A stretch of DNA of 64,000 bases from Semisulcospira habei (lineage: Eukaryota > Mollusca > Gastropoda > Semisulcospiridae), in NCBI GenBank assembly GCA_036245525.1, contig BTPG01000004.1:228896411-228960410 (forward strand). Direction: 5' to 3'. The notes under the pieces are model-generated. The model searched no databases and was not told where the DNA came from. It saw only the letters and a program-made list of their open reading frames with translations. The position numbers and the translations under genes are program-made. Of the stretch, positions 1-11,385 are shown in pieces (position 1 is the first letter of the stretch; every line of letters begins with the position of its first letter).

Positions 1-1375
1 GGAAGCCAACCGCGAGGTGAAGAGGAGTATCAGGGCAGACAAGAGGGCCTACACAGACAGCCTGGCAGCAGAGGCAGAAAAGGCAGCAGGCAGCGGCAAC
101 ATGAAACAGCTCTACGACATTACCAGAAGATTGTGGGGTAAGTATGGCCATACAGAAAGACCAGTAAAAGACAAAGAAGGCAAGCCTATTGCAGACAGAG
201 CAGACCAACTCGACAGATGGGCCGAGTATTTTGAAGAGTTACTGAACAGACCTAGCCCACCCGACCCCCCCGACATCCAGCCGGCAGAGACCGACCTACC
301 CATCAGCTGTGACAGACCCAGCCGGGAAGAGATCAGAAAAGCAGTGGCATTTTTGAAGAATGGCAAAGCAGCAGGGCCAGATGGCATCCCAGCGGAGTCT
401 CTGAAAGCAGACCTAGAGACAACAGTTGAGATGCTGTACCCACTGTTTGGAAAGATCTGGGAAGAGGAGGTGATGCCGGCTGACTGGAAGGAGGGGTACC
501 TAATCAAGCTTCCCAAGAAAGGCGACCTCAGCAAGTGTTCCAACTACAGAGGAATCACCTTGCTGTCAGTACCAGGAAAGGTCTTCAACAGGATCATCCT
601 AGAGAGAATGAAGAGCTCCGTTGACCCCCAGCTGAGAGACCAGCAAGCAGGATTCAGGAAGAACCGATCATGTACAGACCAGATCGCCACTCTCCGCATC
701 ATCGTGGAACAGTCTCTGGAGTGGAGCTCCCCGCTGTGCGTCAACTTTGTGGATTATGAGAAGGCATTTGACAGCGTGGACCGAGAGACTCTGTGGAAAC
801 TCCTACGACACTACGGTGTACCCACAAAGCTCGTCCGCCTGATCAAGAGCAGCTATGATGGCATGACATGTCGCGTAATCCACGAAGGGCAGTTCACCAG
901 AGAGCTCCAGGTCAGAACTGGTGTCAGGCAGGGGTGTCTGCTGTCTCCGTTCCTCTTCCTACTGGCCATAGACTGGGTCATGAAGATGACCACAGAGCAC
1001 AGACGAAGTGGAATACAGTGGACACTATGGACACAGCTTGACGACCTCGATTTTGCAGATGACTTGGCATTACTGTCCCACACTCATCAACAAATGCAGG
1101 ACAAGACCACGAGGCTTGCTGACATCTCGTCCCAAGTGGGCCTCACCATTCACAAACAGAAAACAAAGACAATGAGGCTGAACGCAACCAGGGAAGAACC
1201 AGTCTTGCTTGCTGGCACCCCGTTGGAGGAGGTGGAGTCCTTCACCTATCTCGGGAGCATCATAGACAAAAAAGGCGGCACTGATGCAGATGTCCGAGCA
1301 CGAATCGGTAAAGCCAGAGCAGCCTTTCTCCAGTTGAAAAAAGTGTGGAGTTCCAGAGAGCTGTCACAACAGTGC
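1..1375 (+). pseudogene. RTE-like LINE reverse transcriptase fragment, open at left window edge
   Basis: The reading frame is already open at base 1 and runs to a stop at 1424-1426. Reverse transcriptase blocks appear in order: NYRGITLL near 545, QAGFRKNRS near 645, the first catalytic Asp in DYEKAFDSV near 755, VRQGCLLSP near 925, the FADD active site near 1050, and SFTYLGSII near 1240. Recognisable family sequence stops near 1375 and the last ~15 codons read into unrelated DNA, so the C-terminus is lost. The linker ANREVKR at the left edge also occurs in the minus-strand copy at 9337-10957, so both belong to one family. Animal relatives are often annotated as craniofacial development protein 2 because of RTE-derived genes; here it is transposon debris. 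The RTE assignment is by eye and tentative. Confidence 0.82.
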
Positions 1376-1426
1376 TTCCTAGCACCATCTTTTATAGTAA
1401 AACAACTTTCCAGAAAAATCCACTGA

Positions 1427-1990
1427 AATCACACAACGCAACCAATCACAACAGAACACATAACTGAAACTCATAAATATTAAATAAAAAGAACTTTCTA
1501 GAATAAACTAAAATAGTCTACAAAAATTTGACTGCTACTTTCAGCCCCAAATCCCAGTGTGTAATGATGTCACACAAGAGTATGGCAGACCATTCACGAC
1601 CTTTCATAAAACACACTGACTGGCTACTAAATTCACGCTCACAGAAAACTTTGACTAAAAATAAAAATAGAGCGGCTCTACACTTGGATGTCACACATAT
1701 GAGGTCACTAGACAGCGCAACCTTTTGCACGAACGTTCTGGTTTATTCTCAGTGAATCTACGCAAAACCAAAATCGACCACTATTCTCCGTGCGACTTTG
1801 CTAGAAGCTTCCTGACTAAACTTGGCGTATCATATTCATAACAAAGCCAATTCCGCTATCTGCGCGAACGATAAAGAATCTTACTAAAAAGGTACGTGAT
1901 TCGCAACCATGATAGCTCAAATAAATATCGGATCGTTTCCTACGATTAACACATGCATGCTCTCACAGAACAACACAACCGTAACATTCA
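1427..1990. other. AT-rich sequence, no feature recognised
   Basis: Two overlapping opposite-strand ORFs of 70-75 codons lie at 1518-1755 but have no recognisable motif. No repeat shared with the rest of the window was seen. Confidence 0.4.
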
Positions 1991-2460
1991 TCAATTATTT
2001 AGAATATATGCAAACACTGTATGGTACCCAGGTTTAAAGAGACAATCAGTTGCACTCGAAAGGGTACAGAGATGAGCAACAAAGCTGGTTAAAGAATGTA
2101 GAAATATGACTTACTTAGACAGACTCAAATACTTTGGACTACACTCCTTATGTAGACGTAGAATATGTGGAGTTTTTAAAATTTATAATGGCATCAACGA
2201 TCTAAATTGGAAGGACTTTTTGCAGCACCATTTTGTGACAGAGCCCAAGACTCTAATGGGAAAATCTTTGTACGGCAGCCATTGCAAGACTAACCTGCGG
2301 AAGTTTTGTTTTTCTAACAGATTTGCCATTGTTTGGAATAAGTTTACAGTTTCATTTTTTAAAAAGCATGTAATATAAATTCTTTTAAAAACCAGCTGGA
2401 CGAATTACCAAAATTTAAAGAGATTTCCTATTGCTATGATGAATGATTTATGGGAAAATG
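1991..2460 (+). pseudogene. Decayed CR1/jockey-like LINE C-terminal fragment
   Basis: One frame reads ANTVWYPGLKRQSVALERVQ, then an in-frame stop (TGA near 2071), then ATKLVKECRN and YLDRLKYFGLHSLCRRR. It later shows GINDL and FFKKHV and breaks near 2378. This order (WxP-LKxxxxxLExVQRRATK, then YxxRLxxLGLxSLxxRR, then F-S-N-R-VWN) is typical of the region after the RT fingers in CR1/L2/jockey-type LINEs. The stop and missing N-terminal RT show a dead 5'-truncated copy. Only the 273-nt part after the stop is continuously open. Confidence 0.6.
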
Positions 2461-3124
2461 TGCCTGCATAACAGACCCAAAAAGTAATTAAAAAAAGAAA
2501 GGACATTTGCAAAGACCTCGCGGCCCATACTACTACTTTTTCTTCCTGAGCAGTGAAGTTGCCCCTCCACGATTCCTAGACTAACGTAATGGTTTGGCGA
2601 GGGTTATGTTTGACCAATGCAAGGGCGTTTTTGCTCTTGATGCCAAATTAATGTTTTAAATTAAACAGACTTAAAATGCAATAAACAGTAAAACAGAGCG
2701 AAACCAGTCATTTCCGGTCCGAACACTGTGACCTAGCCGAATAATTAAGACAAATGCTTTATTTGGTTTCCAGTAAGCGTCAATGGGGCTTGTGTTCATG
2801 TAAACAATGCACAAACTACAGCCCTATTTCACTCACATCTGATGTTACGGGAACAACTGAAAAATAATACAAATGTATATTCACCATTTCCACGACGCCA
2901 TTTTGGTGCGAGCAGCCCATAACTAGGGGACGTCACTCTAGAGGTGGTTTGTATATTTTTGCCACAAATACTGTTGACTGTGCAGCGGCGGATTCCCGCA
3001 GATGTCATGCGCATGTACACCTCTTGGTGGCGGAGATCAGTTGTACTGTTTTCTTCCTATCACAGGAAATTTTCTGAGCACAAAGTGTATAAATACACTG
3101 CACACACTGTCAGTACAACCCAGT
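2461..3124. other. No feature recognised
   Basis: Mixed-composition sequence with only short opposite ORFs (2829-3020, 2944-3147). No family match by eye and no tandem structure before the 53-bp array begins. Confidence 0.4.
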
Positions 3125-3339
3125 GTAAATGTCATGTTATATTCTAAACATGCAATGTCCGAATGATGTATTTGCATGTAAATGTCATGTTATAGTCTAA
3201 ACATGCAATGTCCGAATGATGTATTCGCATGTAAATGTCATGTTATATTCTAAACATGCAATGTCCGAATGATGTATTTGTATGTAAATGTCATGTTATA
3301 GTCTAAACATGCAATGTCCGAATGATGTATTTGTATGTA
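3125..3339 (+). repeat. 53-bp tandem repeat, left block (about 4 units)
   Basis: Units begin GTAAATGTCATGTTATA and recur every 53 bases (for example at 3125 and 3178), differing at single positions (tattct/tagtct, ttgcat/tcgcat/ttgtat). The array is the same as 4311-4790; a foldback element separates the two blocks. Confidence 0.93.
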
Positions 3340-3371
3340 GTAAAACTGTTGCCGCTAGGGTTTCACGTGAA

Positions 3372-3728
3372 AGAAAAACAGAAGATAGTGGTAGAAAACC
3401 CTTTAAAATAGAAACAAATAACGACGTTTCGGATCAAAGATCCTTCCTCAGGTGACATGGAAACAAACGTAGAACAGAAAAGAACACCAGAAAGAAAAGA
3501 CGTCATCCTGTATAGAGAGAATTTAGAATGACGTAAAAAAAAAAAAAAAAAAAAAAAAAAAACACACACACACGCACACGACACACACATAATGACGCAA
3601 ATACACATGCACAAAACACGTAGCACAAAACTTACGTCTATATACATACACGTCACTGCATACATTCGCATTCACTCGTGCCCACTGCAGCTCACGCACA
3701 TGCACACACACACACACACACACACACG

Positions 3729-3759
<31 letters not shown>

Positions 3760-4091
3760 CACACACACACACACTCAAGGTAGCATCCAGTATCAACAGT
3801 GAGGTCAAGCCTGGCACCAACTACCATCAGGCCGAGCATACATCCTAGGGCGAATGTTCAAGCCGCGCGGATGGTAAGTGCCAAGCCTGTCCGCGAAAAG
3901 ATTCTGTCATTTTGCGGCGGATGAAGTGGGATGTATTTTGCCAAAGGATGCGTATGCTGAAATGTGTGAGGCTATGAGGCGAGTGAATGCGAATGTATGC
4001 AGTGACGTGTATGTATATAGACAAACGTAAGTTTTGTGCTACGTGTTTTGTGCATGTGTATTTGCGTCATTATGTGTGTGTGTGTGTGTGT

Positions 4092-4144
<53 letters not shown>

Positions 4145-4310
4145 TTACGTCATTCTAAATTCTCTCTATACAGGATGACGTCTTTTCTTTCTGGTGTTCT
4201 TTTCTGTTCTACCGTTTGTTTCCATGTCACCTGAGGAAGGATCTTTGATCCGAAACGTCGTTATTTGTTTCTATTTTAAAGGGTTTTCTACCACTATCTT
4301 CTGTTTTTCT
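3372..4310. mobile_element. Foldback-type element inside the 53-bp array
   Basis: The ends are long inverted copies. 3372-3537 matches the reverse complement of about 4145-4310, and 3596-3678 matches about 3981-4070, so arms of about 310-330 bases flank a ~300-base centre. Poly-A and (CA)n tracts sit inside the left arm and (TG)n inside the right. The 53-bp repeat stops at 3339 and resumes at 4311, and the same 16 bases (starting GATGTATTTG) are present on both sides, consistent with a target duplication. Thirty-two bases at 3340-3371 are not mirrored on the right. No transposase ORF is visible, so this is non-autonomous. The short ORFs are microsatellite translations. Confidence 0.75.
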
Positions 4311-4790
4311 GATGTATTTGTATGTAAATGTCATGTTATATTCTAAACATGCAATGTCCGAATGATGTATTTGTATGTAAATGTCATGTTATATTCTAAA
4401 CATGCAATGTCCGAATGATGTATTTGCATGTAAATGTCATGTTATAGTCTAAACATGCAATGTCCGAATGATGTATTTGCATGTAAATGTCATGTTATAT
4501 TCTAAACATGCAATGTCCGAATGATGTATTTGTATGTAAATGTCATGTTATATTCTAAACATGCAATGTCCGAATGATGTATTTGCATGTAAATGTCATG
4601 TTATATTCTAAACATGCAATGTCCGAATGATGTATTTGCATGTAAATGTCATGTTATATTCTAAACATGCAATGTCCGAATGATGTATTTGCATGTAAAT
4701 GTCATGTTATATTCTAAGCATGCAATGTCCGAATGAAGTATTCGCATATAAATGTCATGTTATATTCTAAACATGCAATGTTGAAAGAAT
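4311..4790 (+). repeat. 53-bp tandem repeat, right block (about 9 units)
   Basis: This continues the 53-bp array after the foldback insertion. The last units drift (AAGCATGC, GAATGAAG, CGCATATAAATG) and the array runs into a unique-looking flank that is also found next to a single partial unit at 62.2 kb. Confidence 0.93.
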
Positions 4791-4930
4791 ACTTTTGTTG
4801 TACAGTGCAGGATCAAGTTTTGCGTGGTGTGTGTATATGTGGGGACGGGGATGTCTGCATGACATGACAAAAGGAAAGGGTATGATTTTCTTCTCTTTTT
4901 TTTTTTTTTTCCCCTGCACAGATGTAACCG
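4791..4930 (+). repeat. Dispersed repeat flank shared with 62.27-62.72 kb
   Basis: TTGTTGTACAGTGCAGGAT, then a GT-rich stretch, then CTGCATGACATGACAAAAGG, AAGGGTA and a CT-rich run follow in the same order at 62279-62710. Both loci are therefore copies of one larger repeat unit. Confidence 0.75.
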
Positions 4931-6241
4931 TCCATGTACCTTTAACACATAACGCATAGATCCTTGCATCCTACATGTTGCATAGTATCTAATTACATCA
5001 CCTTTTATTTGTAATAAAATGTATATACCCTTGGTTATGAAACAGGCACGATACATCCCTCATCCCTTTTTTGTTTTCTTCTTTTAGGTTAATTTTTCAT
5101 GTGTGGAGAGCATCGGATTTTAGGGGGATTGAAACCGGCACATTGACTTAATACAGCTCCCACAGGCTGGGTGAGCCAGAAAGGCTGAGTTGGTTTACCT
5201 CGCCCTGTACTTAGGTAAACGCACCAGTGGCGCCATTACTGCGATTTTCACATCTGTCTGATCACTCGGACTGGTCCTGTGCACTAGAACTGCGATCACT
5301 GGTAGGCTTTGCACTTGTAGTGTGGTCTCGTACGTTCTCGCGGAAGATTGTAATCACAGCTGAAAAACGGTTTGTTTCCGGTTTAAGTGTTACCTCCCCT
5401 TACATACTCGAGTTTCACTTTCCGCTTGCAGAGGTTTAAGCTGCACAGTCTAAGCTGCTCATAAAATGTTGAAGGGAGTACGTCCCTAGTGGAAAAAACA
5501 TAGGTCTCCGGTGGCAGTTCGTTCCGGTCAGAGCTTGTGTATTCCTGAATCGAGTGCATTGTAGTGGCACTCATCTCTCGCAGGGCTGTCAGAGAAACTG
5601 TCCCACCTGAACACCATTCAATCTGCCTTCAGTGCAACCCTTAGACACTAGCTAAGTCATCCCCAAAGTGACACCCTTGAATGTTGCTGCATCTTTATGT
5701 TATGGCCCATTATGTGAAGTGCCTTGTTGTGGCGTTCACAATGCTGTTGATGTGTTGGATCATGCATGTCTGATGCCATGAAAAACAGACTAGATATGGT
5801 CAGAATGCCTCCAAAATTGGCATGAACATCAAGTAATATATCTGATCTTCAGAAATGTTGCATTTGAGACACAGGCACATGAAAGTGTATTTTTTCATAT
5901 TTTTCCATTGCCTACCCCCCCCCCCCCCTACACACCCCTCCTCAGTCATCCCCTAATTTTTCAATTCTACGGCTATGACGGTGGTTTTCTGCCGCAAAGC
6001 TATGCAGATGTCGCAAAATCACCACCTTTGAGGAAAAAAACTTTTTTTTAGAATCTGCCAAATAGTGTAATGTTTTGTGGTGCCTGGCATAAAGATGCAT
6101 TATTGCTGCGCGGGATTGCATATGGGAAAGGGTTTATTCTTTATTCATATTATTTTGCAGCAATCAAACGTCACGTAATTTTTTTCCGCGACATTGCTCA
6201 TTACAGGTGCAGAGAGCACACGCTATAAACCGATCTGGTGC
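4931..6241. other. Mostly unrecognised; contains an inverted copy of a dispersed repeat (5160-5236)
   Basis: 5160-5236 read on the minus strand matches 6721-6795 and 63384-63450 (AATGGCGCC, then CAGGGCGAGGTA, then CCAACTCAGC). The rest, including short opposite ORFs at 5227-5574, shows no recognisable domain. A poly-C run lies near 5915-5930. Confidence 0.5.
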
Positions 6242-6252
6242 ACAGGACCGGT

Positions 6253-6691
6253 ACACTACTCCCTACGCCACCACCGCACCTTCGCCTGCCACCACAACAC
6301 CGCCACCCACCCCGCCCATTTCAGCGCCCGACCCCCCCCCCCCCCCCGGCCCAGGATCGACTGGCCGCCACCACCATCACCCAACCTCCCTAGACCCTAC
6401 CACAACCAGCCACGGTTCTACCGGCCACCGCCACCACTCATACAAGACCTTTTAGAGTGGCTGGCCTACCATCACTCCCCAGCCTGGCACTAAGCAACGG
6501 TCCCCCGGCCACACCACCCGCCTCCACCACCACCAACCACCCGGCCCTGGCAACACCATCAGCCACTGCGCGACGGAGCGACGGACAGTCAGCAAGACAG
6601 GCCCCCCCCCCTCCCCTGCCCCCCCCCCCCCCCCGGGCGAAATCAGCGATAGCTGGAAGCCCTAGTCCCTCTCAAAACTGAACTGAACTGA
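6253..6691 (+). mobile_element. Short GC-rich retroposon-like insertion (copy A), 11-bp target duplication
   Basis: ACAGGACCGGT occurs at 6242-6252 and again at 6692-6702, bracketing 439 bases rich in CCACC and poly-C. The 3' end reads GAAATCAGCGATAGCTGGAA and closes in a pentanucleotide tail of (AACTG)n. The same 3' end is present in the larger copy at 6796-8509. The ORFs are Pro/His-rich low complexity and I do not treat them as coding. Target duplications and simple-sequence tails fit target-primed retroposition; the family is unknown to me. Confidence 0.7.
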
Positions 6692-6720
6692 ACAGGACCG
6701 GTCCCGTGCGAAAATAGCAA

Positions 6721-6795
6721 CAATGGCGCCTCTGGTGCATGTCACATAGGCTCAGGGCGAGGTATACCAACTCAGCATCCAAAAGTGTCGCCTAG
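6721..6795 (+). repeat. Dispersed repeat, left half, split by an insertion
   Basis: This matches the first half of 63384-63561 and, inverted, 5160-5236. Its continuation is found at 8510-8640 because copy B of the GC-rich element inserted at 6795. The unbroken arrangement at 63.4 kb shows the state without the insertion. Confidence 0.75.
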
Positions 6796-8509
6796 AGTCA
6801 TCTCACCTTCATATTTCCCCCCACCCCCCCCCCACCCCACCCCCCCACCCCTTTTTTTTTTCTTCTCCCGGCCGGGAGGCTCCTGCGACCGTCCCAGGCC
6901 TCGAGAGTCGCGGGGTGTCCCCCGAGTCCCAGGGAAACGCGTCCCATAACTCCCAACCCCACCCGGGGGGGGGGGTGGGAGGGGGGGCGGGGCAAGGACC
7001 CGGGGGAGATCCTGGGTGGCCAAACCAAGGCTGGCAGTTGACCACGGCGAGCCGGGTTCGGAAACCGCGGCGCGCCCCGAGGAGTCCCGGCTCCACACTG
7101 GGCCCCCGGGGCTAACCTGGGACAGACCCGGGGAGGAATATAGGGGGAGAAATTAAAGAGCAGGCAAACCCGGGCGGCTGGAGTCCAGCCGCCTGAACGG
7201 AGGGGGGCCAAACACTCAAATAACATAGGCCCGACTAAAGGAGGTTTAGCATCCATCGTACATGCACTCCTTATAAACATAGATAATGGGTGGTGTCCTA
7301 CGCGCAGGATAACACCCTCCTAGAGTCACGCGGTGGCGGACCCCGGCCCCTCCCCACTTATTCTCAAACTATCCCCTCGCGAAGTGTTGCCGTGGGCCCG
7401 ACAGGGCCTAACAGCAAACACAGGTCACCCGCATCGCCATTCCACCTCATGGTCCCGCCCCCGCCCCCCCCCCCACCCCCTGGATAATAAAAGATATCAC
7501 ATCATCATCATCATCAACAATCACCCGGTCCCTGGCCGCCCTCTCCACCCCCCCCCGCCCCCCCCCCCCCCTCTGTCGCGGGTGGGCCCGGCGGTCTGGC
7601 GGAAGCCACCGCCGAACTCGGGGGGCCCGTGGTGGTGGGGGGGGGGGGGGAGGAATCACCCATCACATCACCCTTTTTTGTGTGTTTACGTTCGTTTTTT
7701 TTTTTTTATCCTTACAAGTTACTTTCCTGTATTTTTCCGCCCCCGGCACATTCAGACAGCCCTCCCAGGAGTTCGAGGGAAAGCCCGTTCAAAGGTGTCG
7801 TGCCGGGAGGCCTTTTGACCAACTGCCCCCCTCCTAGCGGAGAGAGGGCCCCGGGGGCCGACGGCGGGCACCTGAGCCCCCCCCCCCCCACCGAGATCCG
7901 GTGGGACGCGCCCGGGGGCTGGCGGTAGGTTCCGGGGTCCATCTTTTCCGTATTGGGCCGTAGAGGAGGACACTCCTGGAAGGTCCACTCTGCGGGATAG
8001 GGGCCGGGTTAGACAACCCAGGGGGGCGCGAGGTACCCTCGGCATTCCGACACCGCGTGACTCCCCGCTCGCCTGCGTACGGTCACCACCCATCAAAATA
8101 AATAGGGACCCCAGGGAGGTTTAGCATCCTTCGTCCATGCGCTCCCTGGGCAACGGAGGGTACAACACCCCCATCCAGAGAAAAACAGAAACAAGTATAG
8201 GGGGCCGGGTTAGTAAAAATCAACCCCCCCTCAAACAACAAAGGGTAATAGGGTGCCGGCCGTGGACTGTGACTCCATGGGACGAAACAGGAACCTGACA
8301 CCACAGACCTACAAAACGGGATACGGCAACTTGTCCCCCAACGACCCGACCTCCCAAGGCGCGACCAGGCATGACGCTGAAAGGACGAATGATGCGCGGA
8401 CATCATCAGCGACGACCAGACAGATCATAGACACCCCCCCCCCCCCCCCCACCCGGGACGAAATCAGCGAGAGCTGGAAGTCCCTATCCTTAAAAATTAG
8501 CATAGCATA
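6796..8509 (+). mobile_element. 1.7-kb GC-rich retroposon-like insertion (copy B), 11-bp target duplication
   Basis: GTGTCGCCTAG at 6785-6795 and GTGTCGGCTAG at 8510-8520 (one mismatch) flank 1714 bases. The 3' end has the same GAAATCAGCGAGAGCTGGAA block as copy A but ends in a (CATAG)n tail. Inside, GGAGGTTTAGCATCC followed by TCCATGC-type sequence appears near 7240 and again near 8118, an internal duplication. Many poly-C/poly-G runs interrupt it. No reverse transcriptase or other domain is visible; the ORFs at 6772-8400 are Gly/Pro-rich low complexity. It is probably a non-autonomous or internally deleted member of an unrecognised non-LTR family. Confidence 0.68.
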
Positions 8510-8640
8510 GTGTCGGCTAGTCCGTGTAGGTAAACCGGGGTTGATTACGTCTCCTGCAGGTGACGACCAGTCGTCAAGTGTTTGATCATATCATTACTGT
8601 CATTGACCAGGTGTGCACAGCGGTAGTATAGGCGGGAAGA
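8510..8640 (+). repeat. Dispersed repeat, right half
   Basis: Contains GGTAAACCGGGGTTGATTAC, CTCCTGCAGGTGACGACCAG, TCGTCAAG and AGGTGTGCACAGCGGTAG, matching 63440-63561 in the same order. Confidence 0.75.
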
Positions 8641-8796
8641 GAGCAGGTGCTCATTCTCTAGTTATTAGGTTTGCAGTGCCGCTAGTGGTAACTGCCCGAC
8701 TTTCCGTCTACAAACCGGTGTCGACCGTATCTGCACACGCCGGGTGAGTCGCCATGTTATTTGTGTTAAACGTTTATCGGCGACGAGCGGTACGTA

Positions 8797-9077
8797 TTAC
8801 TAGTTGTGTTACGAGTTGAGCTTTGCCAGTGGTTTTTGTCGCCCCTCGGGTCCGATCAGGGGAGTCAATGTCGGAGGCTAAAGCCCCGGACTCTTCTTAC
8901 CTCTGATATTGACCCCCCTGACCGGACCCACGAGGCGACAAGAACCACTGGCCAAGCCATACTCGTAATACCACAAGAACCACTGGCCAAGCCATACTCG
9001 TAATACCACAAGAACCACTGGCCAAGCCATACTCGTAATACGACAAGAACCACTGGCCAAGCCATACTCGTAATACC
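8797..9077. repeat. Hairpin repeat with its right arm amplified four times (35-bp unit)
   Basis: The left arm (8801-8876, with TTGCCAGTGGTTTTTGTCGC and TCAATGTCGGAGG) is the inverted complement of 8905-8972. The 35-base segment ACAAGAACCACTGGCCAAGC + CATACTCGTAATACC then repeats at 8938, 8973, 9008 and 9043. The duplicate locus at 13971-14143 has one right arm only. Confidence 0.88.
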
Positions 9078-9336
9078 ACGATTTTGTCTTCAACAGTGCA
9101 AGTATAAATGCACAACGGGACCCCTTGAAGGAACCCCTGCTGAAACGCAGCTCTCAGTGTGGGTGAATTAATTACATCTATTTACCGGTGGAACGCTACT
9201 TCCGCTTGGACTGGTCATTTCGGTGGAAGGTATTGTCAAACTTGTCACATTTCGATTTATGTTTTGGTGGTTGTTGTATGAAATATAAACCCAAAGTACA
9301 ACATAACGCGTGCATATAACAGTTTTGTTGCGTTAC

Positions 9337-10957
9337 TTACTTACTTACGCCTGTCACCCCTACCCGGGTATAGGCCGTCGACGAGAGACCTCCAGCAACT
9401 CCTGTCCTGTGCTTCTTCTTCGATTCTACTCCAGGTGGTTCCCAGTCTCTTGATGTCTGCTTGGAGGTCTCGACGCCAGGAGTTTCTCGGCCTACCTCTT
9501 TTCCTCTTTCCCTGGGGGTTCCATGACAATGCCTGCCTAGTGATACTGGAAGCTGGCTTTCTCAGGCTGTGACCGATCGCATCCCCATCTTCTTCGCCCA
9601 ATTTCATTCTCTGCTGTTATCTGCTCTGTTCATACTTACCCGACAATCTTCTGTAGAGCTGTTTCATGTTGCCGCTGCCTGCTGCCTTTTCTGCCTCTGC
9701 TGCCAGGCTGTCTGTGTAGGCCTTCTTGTCTGCCCTGATACGCCTCTTCACCTCGCGGTTGGCTTCCGAGTATTCCTCCTGTGCCCTTACTTTGGCTGCT
9801 CTCGTGCGACTGTTGTTGACCGCTGCTTTCTTCTGCTTCCTCGCTTCTATCTTCTTCAAGGTCTGTGTCGACAGCCAGTCCTTGTGGTGGTGTTTCCTGA
9901 ACCCTACAGTGTCTTTGCAGGTTGAGTTCAGCGCCTCTCTAACTGCCTTCCACTGCTGCTCTGTGGTGACCGCCTCCTCTTTATTTACTAGCTCCTGTAG
10001 CGCTTGAAACCGGTTGGACAGCACCAGTTTGAACTCTTCTCTAACTACAGTTTCTCTCAGGAGGCCTACATTATAGCGCTGTCTTCTTGTTGTCTCTGTG
10101 CGGCTTTTCTTTAGCTTGAGCTTCATTCTTAAGGTAAGCAGATGGTGGTCTGAGGCGACATCTGCTCCCCTCCTCACTCGAACATCTTGAAGGGATCTTC
10201 TAAATTTCTTGCCAATGCAGATATGGTCTATTTGGTTCTCTGTTGTATGGTCAGGTGAGACCCAAGTTGCTTTGTGTATTCTTCTGTGTGGGAAGATGCT
10301 GCCTCCAATGACAAGTCGGTTTAGAGCACAAAAGTCTACAAACCTCTGCCCGTTCTCACTCATCTCCGAGCCTAGTCTCTGTCTCCCCATCACCTCTTCG
10401 TATCCGGTGTTGTCCTCCCCTATTTTGGCATTAACATCGCCCATGACGATGGTGATGTCTCGCTCCGCACAATTGTCCACGGCACTCTGGAGTCGGTCGT
10501 AGAACCCCCAGGGAAAGGTTGTACTTTTGCATTTCCGCTGCTATCTGGGCGGCGCGGCCTTGCCGCTCTGGTACATGGTCTTGACGTTCCATGTGCCCAT
10601 GGTTGTGTCCCTGGATAGAGAGAGGCGGCTCGGTCCTGTGGCTTCCGAAGACTTCCGGCTTTCACCACAGGACGTCATAAGTCTTCTGGTAGAAGAACCT
10701 TCCTCCTCCAGGAAAGGAATTACTGTTAGTCTTTTCGTCGGCGTTTTTGTAGCTATTTCCTTTTTTGCAGGGTGGGGAAGCTACCCCCACGCCCAACCCC
10801 CTTACTAGGAGGACCAGGAGTTTTCTGTCGGGGTCACCTTCCCTTAGACCATGTTGGTTCACGGCACCTTATTTCATTCGGTGCACCCCTCTCACGAGGG
10901 ACCCCCTATCCACCACCCAGGGGACGCGCCTCAACGCCATATGGTCCCAGCGCGAGG
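9337..10957 (-). mobile_element. Internally deleted RTE-like LINE, 15-bp target duplication
   Basis: GTTTTGTTGCGTTAC is present at 9322-9336 and 10958-10972, and the element is absent from the paralogous site in duplication copy 2 (near 14363). On the minus strand it begins with a ~350-base 5' region, then GTWNVKTMYQSGKAAQIAAE (endonuclease start, near 10595). A gap follows, then GDVNAKIGED, ENQIDHI and SDHHLLTLRM of the AP-endonuclease domain and the linker ANREVKRRIRADKKAYTDSL also seen at the left window edge. Immediately after MKQLY the frame breaks and rejoins at the extreme C-terminus (KRKRGRPRNSWRRDLQADIK, 9341-9607). The whole RT domain is therefore missing, as is part of the endonuclease. 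The tail is (GTAA)n. It is a dead copy needing enzyme in trans. Confidence 0.88.
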
Positions 10958-11385
10958 GTTTTGTTGCGTTACCCCATCATTTTTGTTGTTCCAATTCAAA
11001 AATAGGAACAACTTTGAAATGGGGTTTGTTGGAGCGCATTCCGTAGCATGCACATGACGTTTTGGGCGTGCGGGCCCGAAAGTCTGGCAAAGTAGTAACA
11101 AGATGAAAATGACGTCATGCCTAGCTACGCAAACTTTGCTGGAGAACGTACTTTTGTCACCATACGCTGTGTGTGTATGTGACAGCGACTAGAACCCTGT
11201 TTGAGGATGGACAAACTTGAAATTTTATAACATTGACCCTAAAAGATTAATCTTGAGGTAGATTTTTTTATATTTTTAAATTGAATAAGATGCACATTGG
11301 CGAGAAAATGGCCATTTCACAAAAAGCGGTTGATTCAAGCCGGAGTCCGTAATTTGTCTTATTTTTATTAGATATTTTGCATATA

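Noticed and set aside
3363..4234. ORFs rich in Cys-Val or His-Thr
   Set aside because: Translations of (CA)n/(TG)n microsatellites in the foldback element.
6194..8510. Pro-, Gly- and His-rich ORFs in the GC-rich insertions
   Set aside because: Low-complexity translations of poly-C/poly-G and CCACC sequence, on both strands and mutually overlapping. No domain.
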